Below are positions 1 to 7,777 of a DNA stretch of 64,000 bases, piece after piece (position 1 is the first letter of the stretch; the number at the start of each line of letters is the position of its first letter). Made by a program: the position numbers and the translations under genes. The stretch is from assembly GCF_900113925.1 (NCBI RefSeq), contig NZ_FORD01000008.1, positions 1-64,000 of the forward strand, given 5' to 3'. This DNA comes from Nitrosomonas sp. Nm34 (lineage in GTDB: Bacteria > Pseudomonadota > Gammaproteobacteria > Burkholderiales > Nitrosomonadaceae). The notes beneath the pieces were generated by a model that was not told the origin of the DNA, searched no databases, and saw only the letters and a program-made list of their open reading frames with translations.

Positions 1-79
1 GCTTGTTATAAATCGATTCTTGAAGCAGAATCTTCTCCAGCTTCGACCAGTACTCATCATTGAGCATTATTCGGGGCAT
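1..79 (-). CDS. IS5-family transposase, N-terminal part (runs off the left edge)
   Basis: Read on the minus strand, an ATG at 79 opens a frame beginning MPRIMLNDEYWSKLEKIL, which then continues LLQESIYNK to the window edge. This is the typical start of IS5-family DDE transposases; only 26 residues are visible, so catalytic residues lie outside. The gene points away from the amine oxidase fragment on its right and belongs to the element whose end is near base 170. The family call rests on this short N-terminus plus the adjacent terminal repeat, so the exact IS cannot be named. Confidence 0.72.
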   Translation of the reverse strand, partial: MPRIMLNDEYWSKLEKILLQESIYNK

Positions 80-170
80 CGCAAACTCGTTTTGTTGGTG
101 GTATGGGAACCCCAATATTACGAGTTTGTTTCTACCTATGAAATACTTATCTTAAAACGTCAACAGACCC
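1..170 (-). mobile_element. Right end of an IS5-like insertion sequence
   Basis: The transposase start at 79 is followed outward by about 90 non-coding bases ending in AAAACGTCAACAGACCC (154-170). On the outgoing strand this reads GGGTCTGTTGACGTTTT, a plausible terminal inverted repeat of this IS family. From base 171 the frame of a truncated amine oxidase is open, which fixes the boundary at about 170. The other end is outside the window, so the inverted repeat partner and target duplication cannot be checked. Confidence 0.6.
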
Positions 171-723
171 TATTCCATTATTAAAATGTTTTTTTGTCAC
201 AAAAACACCTTGGTGGCACGCCAAAACCAAACCAAAAACTCGTGCCTCGTCCATTCCAACCCGAGAGCTCCATTATTATTACCGTGAAGAAGGCGATCAA
301 AAACGGGGCATGGTGATGGTTTATGGCGATGCCCCTTCCATGAATTATTGGAAGCTTTTTGTTAAAAATGAACCTCATGAAAGAGCAGAAATCAATCACG
401 ACGAGCGACTTATCGAACAATATCTGCAATATTTAACACCGCACCCTGCAAGCCTCAGCCCAAAAGAACAGAAAGAACAGGCACAGGCTATTACCTGTTT
501 CGGCATCCGTGACTGGGGCAAAGAGCCCTTCGAAGCGGGTTGCCATATCTGGAAGCCAGGGATACTCGTTGATCAGTCAATCGCTGCGCTTGCAAGTTTT
601 GGTGTAGCTGATTCTATTTCCCAGAGGAATATACATATTTGCGGCGAAGCTTATTCTGATTTCCAGGGATTCATTGAAGGAGGGCTTCGCTCAGTCCTCA
701 CTGTACTCAAGCACATCAACTAA
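171..723 (+). pseudogene. Flavin amine oxidase, C-terminal fragment cut by an IS
   Basis: The frame containing the ATG at 310 is open upstream to the IS boundary and reads FFVTKTPWWHAKTKPK and then ELHYYYREEGDQKRG before MVMVYGDAPSMNYWKLFV. It ends in NIHICGEAYSDFQGFIEGG, the C-terminal FAD-contacting signature of the monoamine oxidase/polyamine oxidase family. About 180 residues remain; a full enzyme is about 450, and the N-terminal GxGxxG FAD-binding fold is missing. The ATG at 310 is internal, not a true start. The gene most likely oxidised an amine before the IS inserted. The fragment is probably non-functional. Confidence 0.8.
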
Positions 724-760
724 TCAATTCTTTAATCCTTATCTTCATGGAATCATATCA

Positions 761-1093
761 ATGCAACAATGGATTCTTCTTTCACTCGCTATCCTAAGCG
801 AAGTAATTGCCACCTCATTTCTCAAAGCAACAGAAGGATTTACTCGCTTTTGGCCATCATTGGTCGTTGTGGTCGGATACTTGCTGGCTTTTTATCTTTT
901 ATCCCTCACACTCAAAATAATCCCGGTAGGTATCGCCTACGCTATCTGGTCAGGGGCAGGAGTGGTACTCATTGCGATTATCGGGTGGCTATTTTTAGAA
1001 CAATCCCTCGATATACCAGCCATTATTGGCCTATTGCTGATCGTTGCAGGTGTCCTGATCATTAATGTCTTTTCCAAAACGGTTTCACATTAA
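761..1093 (+). CDS. emrE: Small multidrug resistance (SMR) transporter, EmrE type
   Basis: A 110-residue inner-membrane protein, the usual SMR length, with four predicted transmembrane helices. SMR proteins exchange protons for quaternary ammonium or other cationic compounds as antiparallel dimers. The start is set at the ATG at 761 (MQQWILLSLAILSEVIATSF). The membrane-embedded glutamate of helix 1 (SEVIATS) is present, as are GIAYAIWSGAGVV in helix 3 and GLLLIVAGVLIINVFS in helix 4, which closely resemble E. coli EmrE. It lies just downstream of the broken amine oxidase and converges with histidine decarboxylase, so an organic-amine substrate is conceivable but unproven. Confidence 0.88.
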   Translation: MQQWILLSLAILSEVIATSFLKATEGFTRFWPSLVVVVGYLLAFYLLSLTLKIIPVGIAYAIWSGAGVVLIAIIGWLFLEQSLDIPAIIGLLLIVAGVLIINVFSKTVSH

Positions 1094-1122
1094 TTCATTA
1101 ACAAGAAATTCATTAACAAGAA
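1093..1122. repeat. 15-bp exact tandem duplication
   Basis: ATTCATTAACAAGAA occurs twice in direct succession (1093-1107 and 1108-1122), starting at the last base of the emrE stop codon, in the short gap between the convergent emrE and histidine decarboxylase genes. It looks like replication slippage. No terminator hairpin is obvious here. Confidence 0.85.
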
Positions 1123-1131
1123 GCAGTAATC

Positions 1132-2463
1132 TTACTCCCTCTTTTTACCCAGATCAGTTAGAAATCGATCCAGAATTTCCTTGCTGGCATGCGGCATCAC
1201 GACCACATGCACATGAGGAACACGTTCCTTATCGATCTCCACTCCCATGGCCGCCAAACTATAGCGATTGACCACGGTATCACTTGGTTTTCTGAAATAA
1301 ATCGTATTGGATTGCGGATTGGCTCTCACAGGCTGTAAATAATCGTAGTGCGCCATCATTTCCTTTAATAAATAGCTCGTATTATCCAGCATGCTTTTGG
1401 CATCAGCAGCTTGCTTGCTAAAAGCCGCTTCCGAGCTGAAAAAATAAAACTCGGCAGCTTTCGTCGCATCGCGCGAACAAGTAACCGTTCCAGGAATCTG
1501 CAGAATATATTCAGGGTCATGAATCTGACCAAACTGAGTAAGGAACATCTCAAAGTTTGCTCTGGTCGTGATGAATAAGCCTGCTGGTGCAGGGAATCCG
1601 AAGAATTTATGACATGAGACGGCAATAGAATCATAACGTTTTACTTTTCTCCCTGTTCCCTCATCTGGGATCTCATGCAATAGCTCAGCCGCAAACTGGG
1701 TATGCGGTAGATAACCCCCAAACAACGCTGCATCCAGATGAAGATAAGCTGTGCGGCCTTTAAGCTTTGCCTGGATACCGTCTATGGAATCGACCGCACC
1801 TTTGAAAGTTGTGCCAATCGTTGCCACTACCAAAGCAGGATAATTGTCATTTGCTTTTAATTGCCTTTCCAGATCATCTATATCCATGCTGCCATCGCGA
1901 TCGGTACCGACTACTACCCATTCCAGATTCAATAAATCTGTGAGAATTTGGATGGAGTAATGCGCTTCTCTCGTGAAATATATTTTAGGCATCACCCCTG
2001 TCTGGCTTCTTAGCAGCGTACGGCCCATGTACAGTCCGTGCATATTGCTGTCAGTACCACTATTGCTGAGAAAACCCCAGATATTGTCTTGTGAAAAACC
2101 ATATACTGTTCCGAACCGGTTTATAAGCTCTCTTTCAAACAGATGACTATTAAAAGGGATGTGGCTATGAGCGTAGGGATTGCCGACGTTGTTAAAACCA
2201 AACTGATTAAGACCAGCTGAAAATAACTCTTTGCGCCAGACGAAAAACTCCTCCGGCGGCGTAGCCATATTGAGTGGATACCCCAGAAGCATATTTTTTT
2301 GCTTTGGCAGCTCTTTCATACTTTTTAGCAGTTCAGCAGAAGGTTGTTGCGGATGAGACAGAAGAGCGTGACCCGGCGTTATATTGGGGTAGCAAGTAGC
2401 CATCAGGGCAGTAGGGCCACTCAAACCAAGGGATTGCCGTCGATTCATCAACATAGCGTTCAT
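1132..2463 (-). CDS. hdc: Histidine decarboxylase, PLP-dependent (group II)
   Basis: Would convert histidine to histamine and CO2. The 443-residue product matches bacterial PLP histidine decarboxylases: SNSGTDSN (133-140) binds the PLP phosphate region, LHLDAA holds Asp244 that pairs with the pyridine nitrogen, and SCHKFFGFPAPAG carries the Schiff-base lysine, Lys286. About 45 extra N-terminal residues precede the usual start and contain NRRQSLGLSG followed by a hydrophobic stretch, resembling a weak twin-arginine signal. Known enzymes of this family are cytoplasmic. The start at 2463 has AGGA very close to the ATG; internal ATGs at residues 4 and 6 are alternatives. Related group II amino-acid decarboxylases cannot be fully excluded. 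Confidence 0.82.
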   Translation of the reverse strand: MNAMLMNRRQSLGLSGPTALMATCYPNITPGHALLSHPQQPSAELLKSMKELPKQKNMLLGYPLNMATPPEEFFVWRKELFSAGLNQFGFNNVGNPYAHSHIPFNSHLFERELINRFGTVYGFSQDNIWGFLSNSGTDSNMHGLYMGRTLLRSQTGVMPKIYFTREAHYSIQILTDLLNLEWVVVGTDRDGSMDIDDLERQLKANDNYPALVVATIGTTFKGAVDSIDGIQAKLKGRTAYLHLDAALFGGYLPHTQFAAELLHEIPDEGTGRKVKRYDSIAVSCHKFFGFPAPAGLFITTRANFEMFLTQFGQIHDPEYILQIPGTVTCSRDATKAAEFYFFSSEAAFSKQAADAKSMLDNTSYLLKEMMAHYDYLQPVRANPQSNTIYFRKPSDTVVNRYSLAAMGVEIDKERVPHVHVVVMPHASKEILDRFLTDLGKKRE

Positions 2464-2555
2464 TTCCTGGACAATTATTTTATTGAATTATAATAAATAA
2501 GAAAGTGAAGCAAAAAAGAGACTCATTCTTTTCGTTTCTTTTTTTAATTAGCTCA

Positions 2556-2657
2556 TTCCATTTCCAAACCAAACATGATGCAAAGTCGAGTCACAGATCA
2601 TATAACTCATATGGCAAGGCAAAGCTGACAAAATCAGGCTTGCTTTAGAAATGAAAT
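2556..2657 (+). repeat. Dispersed ~100-bp palindromic repeat, copy A
   Basis: Starts TTCCATTTCCAAACCAAAC and ends with a degenerate inverted copy (GCTTTAGAAATGAAA). The middle contains CATATGGCAAGGCAAAGC, matching the consensus core ACGGCAAGGTGAAGCCGACA of the other copies. This is the most diverged full-length copy. It fills most of the gap upstream of histidine decarboxylase (2464-2763), where no gene is visible. Confidence 0.75.
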
Positions 2658-2763
2658 AACGCAAGAACAGCATTATCCCAGTTTGCTATGAACAAGATCA
2701 GTAATCTGCCCGCTTACTGCAGTAAATAGCGTCAGCCGGGCAGACCTTCTTTCATTGAAAAGG

Positions 2764-3282
2764 CTACATGCCACTCATCAATGCGGATTTAAGTGCGGCC
2801 GCAACGGCACTGCCGCCACTACTTTCAACATATTGCACTATGGTAGGTATAAAATTTTTGACCATTTCAGGCTTCATGCCAATTTCCAAGAAAGTAGCTG
2901 TCATACCAGCTCCTCCAAGTGGACTTGGCGGTGGTGCAACCGTCATTAAATGGGGGACTTCAGGAACTGCATCAGTCAGCGCGGTAAAATCCTCTGCTGA
3001 CATTTTGGTTTTGGCTAACTGGAACAGAGAACCTGCCCCCGCTTCAGCTTGCCGCTGATTGACGCCAAATTGCTGCATTAATTCCTTGGTCAGTCCAGTC
3101 GCAGGAATTTCGGCTGGCACAACCGTTTTTGCAGCCTCACTACCTGGTAAAACTTGTCTACCCTGCTCTAAAGCTTCACTAGCACTTGGGAGTTGCCCCA
3201 AATCGACTGCATTGGCATGACCGAACACCAATAGCGTAATACTCAAAGAAAAAAATACACTTATCAATCTGATTGTTTTCAT
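2764..3282 (-). CDS. DUF2780 family exported protein (VcgC/VcgE-like)
   Basis: A 172-residue protein with an N-terminal signal peptide (MKTIRLISVFFSLSITLLVF, cleavage likely after GHANA). The mature part holds GLTKELMQQFGVNQRQAEAG and the glycine/proline-rich APPPSPLGGAGM, typical of the DUF2780 family of unknown function. The start is placed at the ATG at 3282 rather than the GTG at 3285, because GAGGAG lies 8 bases upstream. It is probably periplasmic. It is transcribed alone, flanked by repeat copies A and B. Confidence 0.75.
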   Translation of the reverse strand: MKTIRLISVFFSLSITLLVFGHANAVDLGQLPSASEALEQGRQVLPGSEAAKTVVPAEIPATGLTKELMQQFGVNQRQAEAGAGSLFQLAKTKMSAEDFTALTDAVPEVPHLMTVAPPPSPLGGAGMTATFLEIGMKPEMVKNFIPTIVQYVESSGGSAVAAALKSALMSGM

Positions 3283-3763
3283 CACTCACACTCCTCTATA
3301 AAAAGACTGTTCTTGATAGGAAATCAGAATCACACGAATAATTTAGATAATGAGATAAATACTGTTTCCTCTATCTTCGTAATCATCAAAACTTTATAGG
3401 AATGATTAGCTTACACCGATTCTGCTGATTTTTGATAAAGAATGATGTGGCTGGACACAGTAATAATACTATTTGAAGGTTAGGCGCCTGCTATTTTTAT
3501 TTGATTGATATCATCAAATTTCGTTCTCACAAACCCAACAAACTCAGGAACCATCATCATGCACGCCTATTCCAATGATTGATTTTATTTCTAAATCAAA
3601 CATGAGATGAAGGCAGACTGCACACAGTATAAATAATATGGCAAGGCAAAGCCAACAAAGTTAGCTTTAATTTAGAAATGGACTAATTATTGAGGCTTGG
3701 CATATTTCTCTAAAGCCTAACCATGCATACCCTCATCTCCTTATCATTCGAAGGTAAACCATA
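3283..3763. other. Intergenic gap, 481 bp
   Basis: Holds the divergent promoter region of the DUF2780 and THUMP genes and repeat copy B (3585-3682). Apart from that repeat, nothing coding or structural stands out. GAAGG about 9 bases before 3764 serves as the ribosome-binding site of the THUMP gene. Confidence 0.6.
3585..3682 (+). repeat. Dispersed ~100-bp palindromic repeat, copy B
   Basis: Left end TTATTTCTAAATCAAACATG; right end AGCTTTAATTTAGAAATGGA, which is its near inverted complement. The core GGCAAGGCAAAGCCAACAAAG matches the family consensus. Same orientation as copy A. Confidence 0.85.
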
Positions 3764-4303
3764 ATGAAAGATTGGAACGTTGTGGTCACTATCGCAGAAA
3801 ATGGCTTCAAGCAAGCTTTCTCTTTACTATCGCATTATGATCATGTGGCAAAGACACCTTTTCGCAACGTGCTGACCCTCAAGGTTGAGAATACCGAAAC
3901 CTTTCTCAAATCTTTTCTTCAGGGCATGCAAAAAGACCCAGCTTATAGGCGCGTATTCTGTCGAGTCATTCCTTGTACTCACTGCTTCTTTTTTCAGACA
4001 CTCTCAGCATTCGAGGAAAAGGCCAAACAGTGCATTCAGTCATTTCTGCCCCAATTGGCCCATCGCAGTTTTCATGTACGTATGCATCGGCGTGGCTTCT
4101 ATGGCACGATAAAAAGCCAGGATGAAGCAGGGTTACTTGGCGACTATCTGAATGAGCAATTACGATCACAAGGAGCTGAGGGCAAAGTAACATTTGATGA
4201 TCCTGACGTCATTCTGGATGTTGAAATCGTCGCACAGCAGGCAGGCTTCTCGTTATGGACCCGTGAACAACGCAACTGCTATCCGTTCTTGAAATTGAGA
4301 TAA
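3764..4303 (+). CDS. THUMP domain-containing protein
   Basis: A 179-residue cytoplasmic protein resembling stand-alone THUMP proteins. THUMP is an RNA-binding fold found in tRNA-modifying enzymes such as thiouridine synthases, methylases and acetyltransferase partners. The N-terminus MKDWNVVVTIAENGFKQAF and the segment FHVRMHRRGFYGTIKSQDE followed by DPDVILDVEIVAQQAGFSLW are characteristic. No catalytic domain is attached, so it probably assists another enzyme or binds tRNA. The CapA-like gene follows 24 bp downstream on the same strand and may be cotranscribed, although no functional link is evident. Confidence 0.72.
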   Translation: MKDWNVVVTIAENGFKQAFSLLSHYDHVAKTPFRNVLTLKVENTETFLKSFLQGMQKDPAYRRVFCRVIPCTHCFFFQTLSAFEEKAKQCIQSFLPQLAHRSFHVRMHRRGFYGTIKSQDEAGLLGDYLNEQLRSQGAEGKVTFDDPDVILDVEIVAQQAGFSLWTREQRNCYPFLKLR

Positions 4304-4327
4304 TTCAGCAATGACTGATGAGTTCAA

Positions 4328-5539
4328 ATGAAACGACGCGATTTTCTAATCCAATCATCCGCAGCGCTCCTGACATTGACTACCGATATCGAGAAAGCAA
4401 TGGCAATAACCGACTCTGAAGCATCCACACAAAAAACGCCCATTACACTATTTTTATGCGGTGATGTGATGACGGGTAGAGGAATCGATCAAATATTGCC
4501 CTACCCCAGCAAACCGCAATTATATGAACCCTATGTACAAAATGCGCAAGAGTATGTCGAACTGGCCGAAGCAATCAATGGCAAAATTCCCAGACCGGTA
4601 AGCTTCGATTATATTTGGGGCGATGCACTGGTTGAACTGGAAAAAATAGCACCCGATGCACGCATAATTAATCTGGAAACGAGCATTACTACCAGCGATG
4701 AGTTTTGGGTGAATAAAGGCATCCACTACCGCATGCATCCTCAAAATATGCCCTCTCTCACCGTTGCAAAGATTGATTGCTGTGTACTGGCAAATAATCA
4801 TGTACTGGACTGGGGATATGCCGGTTTGACCGAAACCTTACGCATCCTGGCAAATGCTCATATCAAAACTGCCGGTGCCGGTGCAAACTTGCAGGCAGCA
4901 CAATCGCCGGCTATTCTAGATATTCCCTTAAAAGGAAGAATCATTATCATTTCCTGTGGCACGGAATCCAGCGGCATTGCGTATGAATGGGCAGCTTCGG
5001 CCAGGAAAGCAGGTGTTTACTTTTTAACCGATTTATCCCGCAAAACGGTTGATCAAATTGCAACGCTCGTGCGTCAATACAAGCACCCGGGCGATATTGT
5101 CATTGTTTCCATCCACTGGGGCGGAAATTGGGGTTACCGTATTCCCGAGGAACACATTGATTTTGCTCACATGCTGATTGATTCTGCCGAGATAGACTTG
5201 CTGCATGGACATTCTTCCCATCACCCTATCGGACTGGAAGTGTACAAAGAAAAACTTATTTTGTATGGATGCGGTGATTTCCTGAATGATTATGAAGGCA
5301 TAGGTGGTCACGAGCATTATCGTGGCGACTTATCCCTGATGTATTTTGTCAGCATTGCACCTGCTACGGGTAAATTGGTTAGCTTGGAAATGGTGCCGCT
5401 GCAAATCAAGCATTTCCGGTTGAACCGCGCTTCAGCAGAAGATGCACATTGGCTGCAGGGCACCTTGGATGAACACAGCAACAAACTCAATTGCAGAATC
5501 GAACTCACATCAGACCAGACATTAAAAGTTATTTACTAG
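4328..5539 (+). CDS. CapA family protein (poly-gamma-glutamate synthesis CapA-like, metallophosphatase fold)
   Basis: A 403-residue protein. The N-terminus MKRRDFLIQSSAALLTLTTD is a twin-arginine-type export signal. The body follows the CapA/PgsA layout: FLCGDVMTGRGIDQILPYP near the start, INLETSIT, LANNHVLDWGYAGL, then VSIHWGGNWGYRIP and HGHSSHHPIGLEVYK. These contain the Asp/Asn/His residues that form the metal site of the calcineurin-like fold. Family members act at the cell envelope in polyglutamate capsule synthesis, but no capB/capC partner is nearby, so its substrate is open. It ends convergently with rarA. Confidence 0.8.
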   Translation: MKRRDFLIQSSAALLTLTTDIEKAMAITDSEASTQKTPITLFLCGDVMTGRGIDQILPYPSKPQLYEPYVQNAQEYVELAEAINGKIPRPVSFDYIWGDALVELEKIAPDARIINLETSITTSDEFWVNKGIHYRMHPQNMPSLTVAKIDCCVLANNHVLDWGYAGLTETLRILANAHIKTAGAGANLQAAQSPAILDIPLKGRIIIISCGTESSGIAYEWAASARKAGVYFLTDLSRKTVDQIATLVRQYKHPGDIVIVSIHWGGNWGYRIPEEHIDFAHMLIDSAEIDLLHGHSSHHPIGLEVYKEKLILYGCGDFLNDYEGIGGHEHYRGDLSLMYFVSIAPATGKLVSLEMVPLQIKHFRLNRASAEDAHWLQGTLDEHSNKLNCRIELTSDQTLKVIY

Positions 5540-5595
5540 AATACTAGCAGAATGATGCAAGCATATTCGTCCTGTATGATGTTTTTATTCATCAC

Positions 5596-6918
5596 TCAAG
5601 GTTTTGTATGACGCTTTTTTGCCTGTTCATCCAGCTTCTTTAGATACTGCAATTTTTCAGCAATTTTCGCCTCCAGCCCGTAAGAGGTAGGGTGATAGAA
5701 ATCCACTGGCGGCATGTCATCTGGGAGATAACTTTCCCCCGCGGCATAAGCTTCCGGCTCATCATGCGCGTAACGATAGTGTTGCCCGAAACCCATGTCT
5801 TTCATAAGCTTGGTAGGTGCGTTGCGTAATCGTAGCGGCACACGGCGCGATTGATCGTGCTCGACATATGAGCGGGCTTTTTTGTAAGCAAGGTAGGCTG
5901 CATTGCTTTTTGGGGCACAGGCCAGGTAGAGCGTTGCCTGCACCAGCGCCAATTCACCTTCCGGGCTGCCGAGGCGTTCATAAGCGTTACAGGCATCGAG
6001 CGTAATGGTCAGTGCACGCGGATCAGCAAGGCCGATATCCTCGGTGGCCGTACGAATGAGGCGTCGGCCGATATAGAGCGGATCGGCACCACTATCGAGC
6101 ATGCGGCACATCCAGTAAAGAGCGGCGTCCGGGGAAGAACCACGGATCGATTTGTGCAAGGCTGAAATCTGATCATAAAATTCGTCACCACCTTTATCAA
6201 AAAGACGCATACTGCGCGATAGTACATTGCGCACAAAATCTGCATTGGTCTCACTTATTTCTTCAGTCTCGGCAGCAATATCCGTCTGCTCGAGCAAGTT
6301 GAGCAGACGCCGCGCATCGCCATCGGCAAAAGTGATCAGGAGATGTTTTGCTTCCTCTGAGAAATGTATTTTCTGCAGCGCTAACTGGCAGGCGCGCTCA
6401 AGCAATTGCTTAAGCTCCTCTTCGGATAAAGGGCTCAGCATATACACTTGCGCGCGCGAGAGCAGTGCGCGATTGACTTCAAAGGAGGGGTTTTCGGTAG
6501 TAGCACCGATAAAGGTAATCAATCCCTGCTCGACATAGGGCAGGAAAGCATCTTGTTGCGCCTTATTAAAGCGATGGACTTCATCCACGAACAATAGAGT
6601 GCGGCGACCTGATTGCTGCAATATCTGCTGCGCCCGTTCGACTGCTTCACGGATATCTTTTACCCCGGACAGTACTGCCGACAGCGCAATAAATTCAGCA
6701 TCAAACACGTGCGCCATGAGACGTGCCAGAGTCGTTTTGCCACTGCCCGGTGGCCCCCATAAAATCATGGAGTGCGGTTTGCCCGATTCAAAAGCAAGAC
6801 GGAGGGGCTTGCCCGCACCTAACAGGTGCGTTTGACCAATGACCTCATTCAAGGATTGGGGACGTAAGCGCTCAGCTAGTGGTGCAATGGGTTTTTGCTG
6901 GGTAAATAGATCAGTCAC
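5596..6918 (-). CDS. rarA: Replication-associated recombination protein A (RarA/MgsA AAA+ ATPase)
   Basis: A 440-residue AAA+ clamp-loader-like ATPase acting at stalled replication forks. It has PLAERLRP-type N-terminal residues, Walker [12 protein letters not shown], Walker [21 protein letters not shown], sensor 1 [12 protein letters not shown], and the C-terminal MgsA tetramerisation region ([24 protein letters not shown]-type end). Length is normal. The start is a GTG at 6918 that overlaps the lolA stop by 8 bp, so the two are translationally coupled. Together with lolA and ftsK it forms a minus-strand block commonly seen in proteobacteria. Confidence 0.95.
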   Translation of the reverse strand: MTDLFTQQKPIAPLAERLRPQSLNEVIGQTHLLGAGKPLRLAFESGKPHSMILWGPPGSGKTTLARLMAHVFDAEFIALSAVLSGVKDIREAVERAQQILQQSGRRTLLFVDEVHRFNKAQQDAFLPYVEQGLITFIGATTENPSFEVNRALLSRAQVYMLSPLSEEELKQLLERACQLALQKIHFSEEAKHLLITFADGDARRLLNLLEQTDIAAETEEISETNADFVRNVLSRSMRLFDKGGDEFYDQISALHKSIRGSSPDAALYWMCRMLDSGADPLYIGRRLIRTATEDIGLADPRALTITLDACNAYERLGSPEGELALVQATLYLACAPKSNAAYLAYKKARSYVEHDQSRRVPLRLRNAPTKLMKDMGFGQHYRYAHDEPEAYAAGESYLPDDMPPVDFYHPTSYGLEAKIAEKLQYLKKLDEQAKKRHTKP

Positions 6919-7525
6919 TGATCACATCGGCGCCTTTGGGTGGAGTAAACTGAAATAAATCGGGGGAAAGAACGGGATTGGTTTCGAGATCAGTAAATAC
7001 CAATAAGGTAAATTGACCGAAATTATCGCGTAAAACCATTTCACGCAATTCTCCTTTTTGAGAAAATCCCATGCGGATCAATTCAAAGGTGCTTTCCTTA
7101 GTTTTGGGGATAGCTTCCAGCCATTCCATCTCATCATTCACCTCGATTTCTGCAAGATCAAAATTTCGTTCGATCGTGCTGCTGCCCGCTAATAAAGCAG
7201 CCGGACTACTGCCGATCGCCACATCCAGCCGGCGTACTGTCACTTGATTGAGATCCTGATCATAGAACCATACCCTGCTGCCGTCACCGACGATCAATTG
7301 CTGGTAGGGTTTCTCATACGTCCAGCGAAACTTGCCCGGTCGTTCAAACATCATCACGCCAGTAGCTTCCTGCATTACCTGAATATTTTTATTAAGCAAA
7401 GTTTGTGAAAATACCGCTTTGAAAGTTTGTGCTTTCTGCACGAATGTTCTCAGGCTATCGATAGCAGAGGCTTGAGCAAAAACAGGAAGTAAGCAAAGTA
7501 ACCAATATAAGCTAAATCGAATCAT
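6911..7525 (-). CDS. lolA: Outer-membrane lipoprotein carrier protein LolA
   Basis: A periplasmic chaperone that carries lipoproteins from LolCDE to LolB. Start set at the ATG at 7525, preceded by AAGGAG; this gives the signal peptide [20 protein letters not shown] and a 204-residue precursor, the normal length. Typical features include [35 protein letters not shown] and the second-half [20 protein letters not shown]. It overlaps rarA downstream. ftsK lies upstream with a 250-bp gap holding an 8-bp tandem repeat. Confidence 0.95.
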   Translation of the reverse strand: MIRFSLYWLLCLLPVFAQASAIDSLRTFVQKAQTFKAVFSQTLLNKNIQVMQEATGVMMFERPGKFRWTYEKPYQQLIVGDGSRVWFYDQDLNQVTVRRLDVAIGSSPAALLAGSSTIERNFDLAEIEVNDEMEWLEAIPKTKESTFELIRMGFSQKGELREMVLRDNFGQFTLLVFTDLETNPVLSPDLFQFTPPKGADVISD

Positions 7526-7689
7526 GCTGCTCCTTAAAAATAATATTCGAATGGAGCGGGTATGGTTAGGCATGTTTTTATTATCCTATTCAATTTGATC
7601 ATTATTCACGCACGAACACTTTGATTAATTAGTCGAGCTAAGATCAAGTGCAAGGTGGACAGAGCGTGAGAAACGACAAAACGAGCAAA

Positions 7690-7721
7690 GCGAGTTTGCG
7701 AGTTTGCGAGTTTGCGAGTTT
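7690..7721. repeat. Four tandem copies of the 8-bp unit GCGAGTTT
   Basis: Four perfect adjacent copies (32 bp) in the gap between ftsK and lolA. It is outside any gene; copy number may vary by slippage. Since it lies in the lolA leader, it could alter spacing of regulatory elements, which is speculative. Confidence 0.85.
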
Positions 7722-7777
7722 CTGAGTACCACCTCAACACGGCCATTCACTTGCACAGGCAATTAATCACTGCTTCC

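Noticed and set aside
674-760. Upstream extension of the SMR frame
   Set aside because: Overlaps the amine oxidase end; the SMR family starts at the Met at 761, giving the exact usual length of 110.
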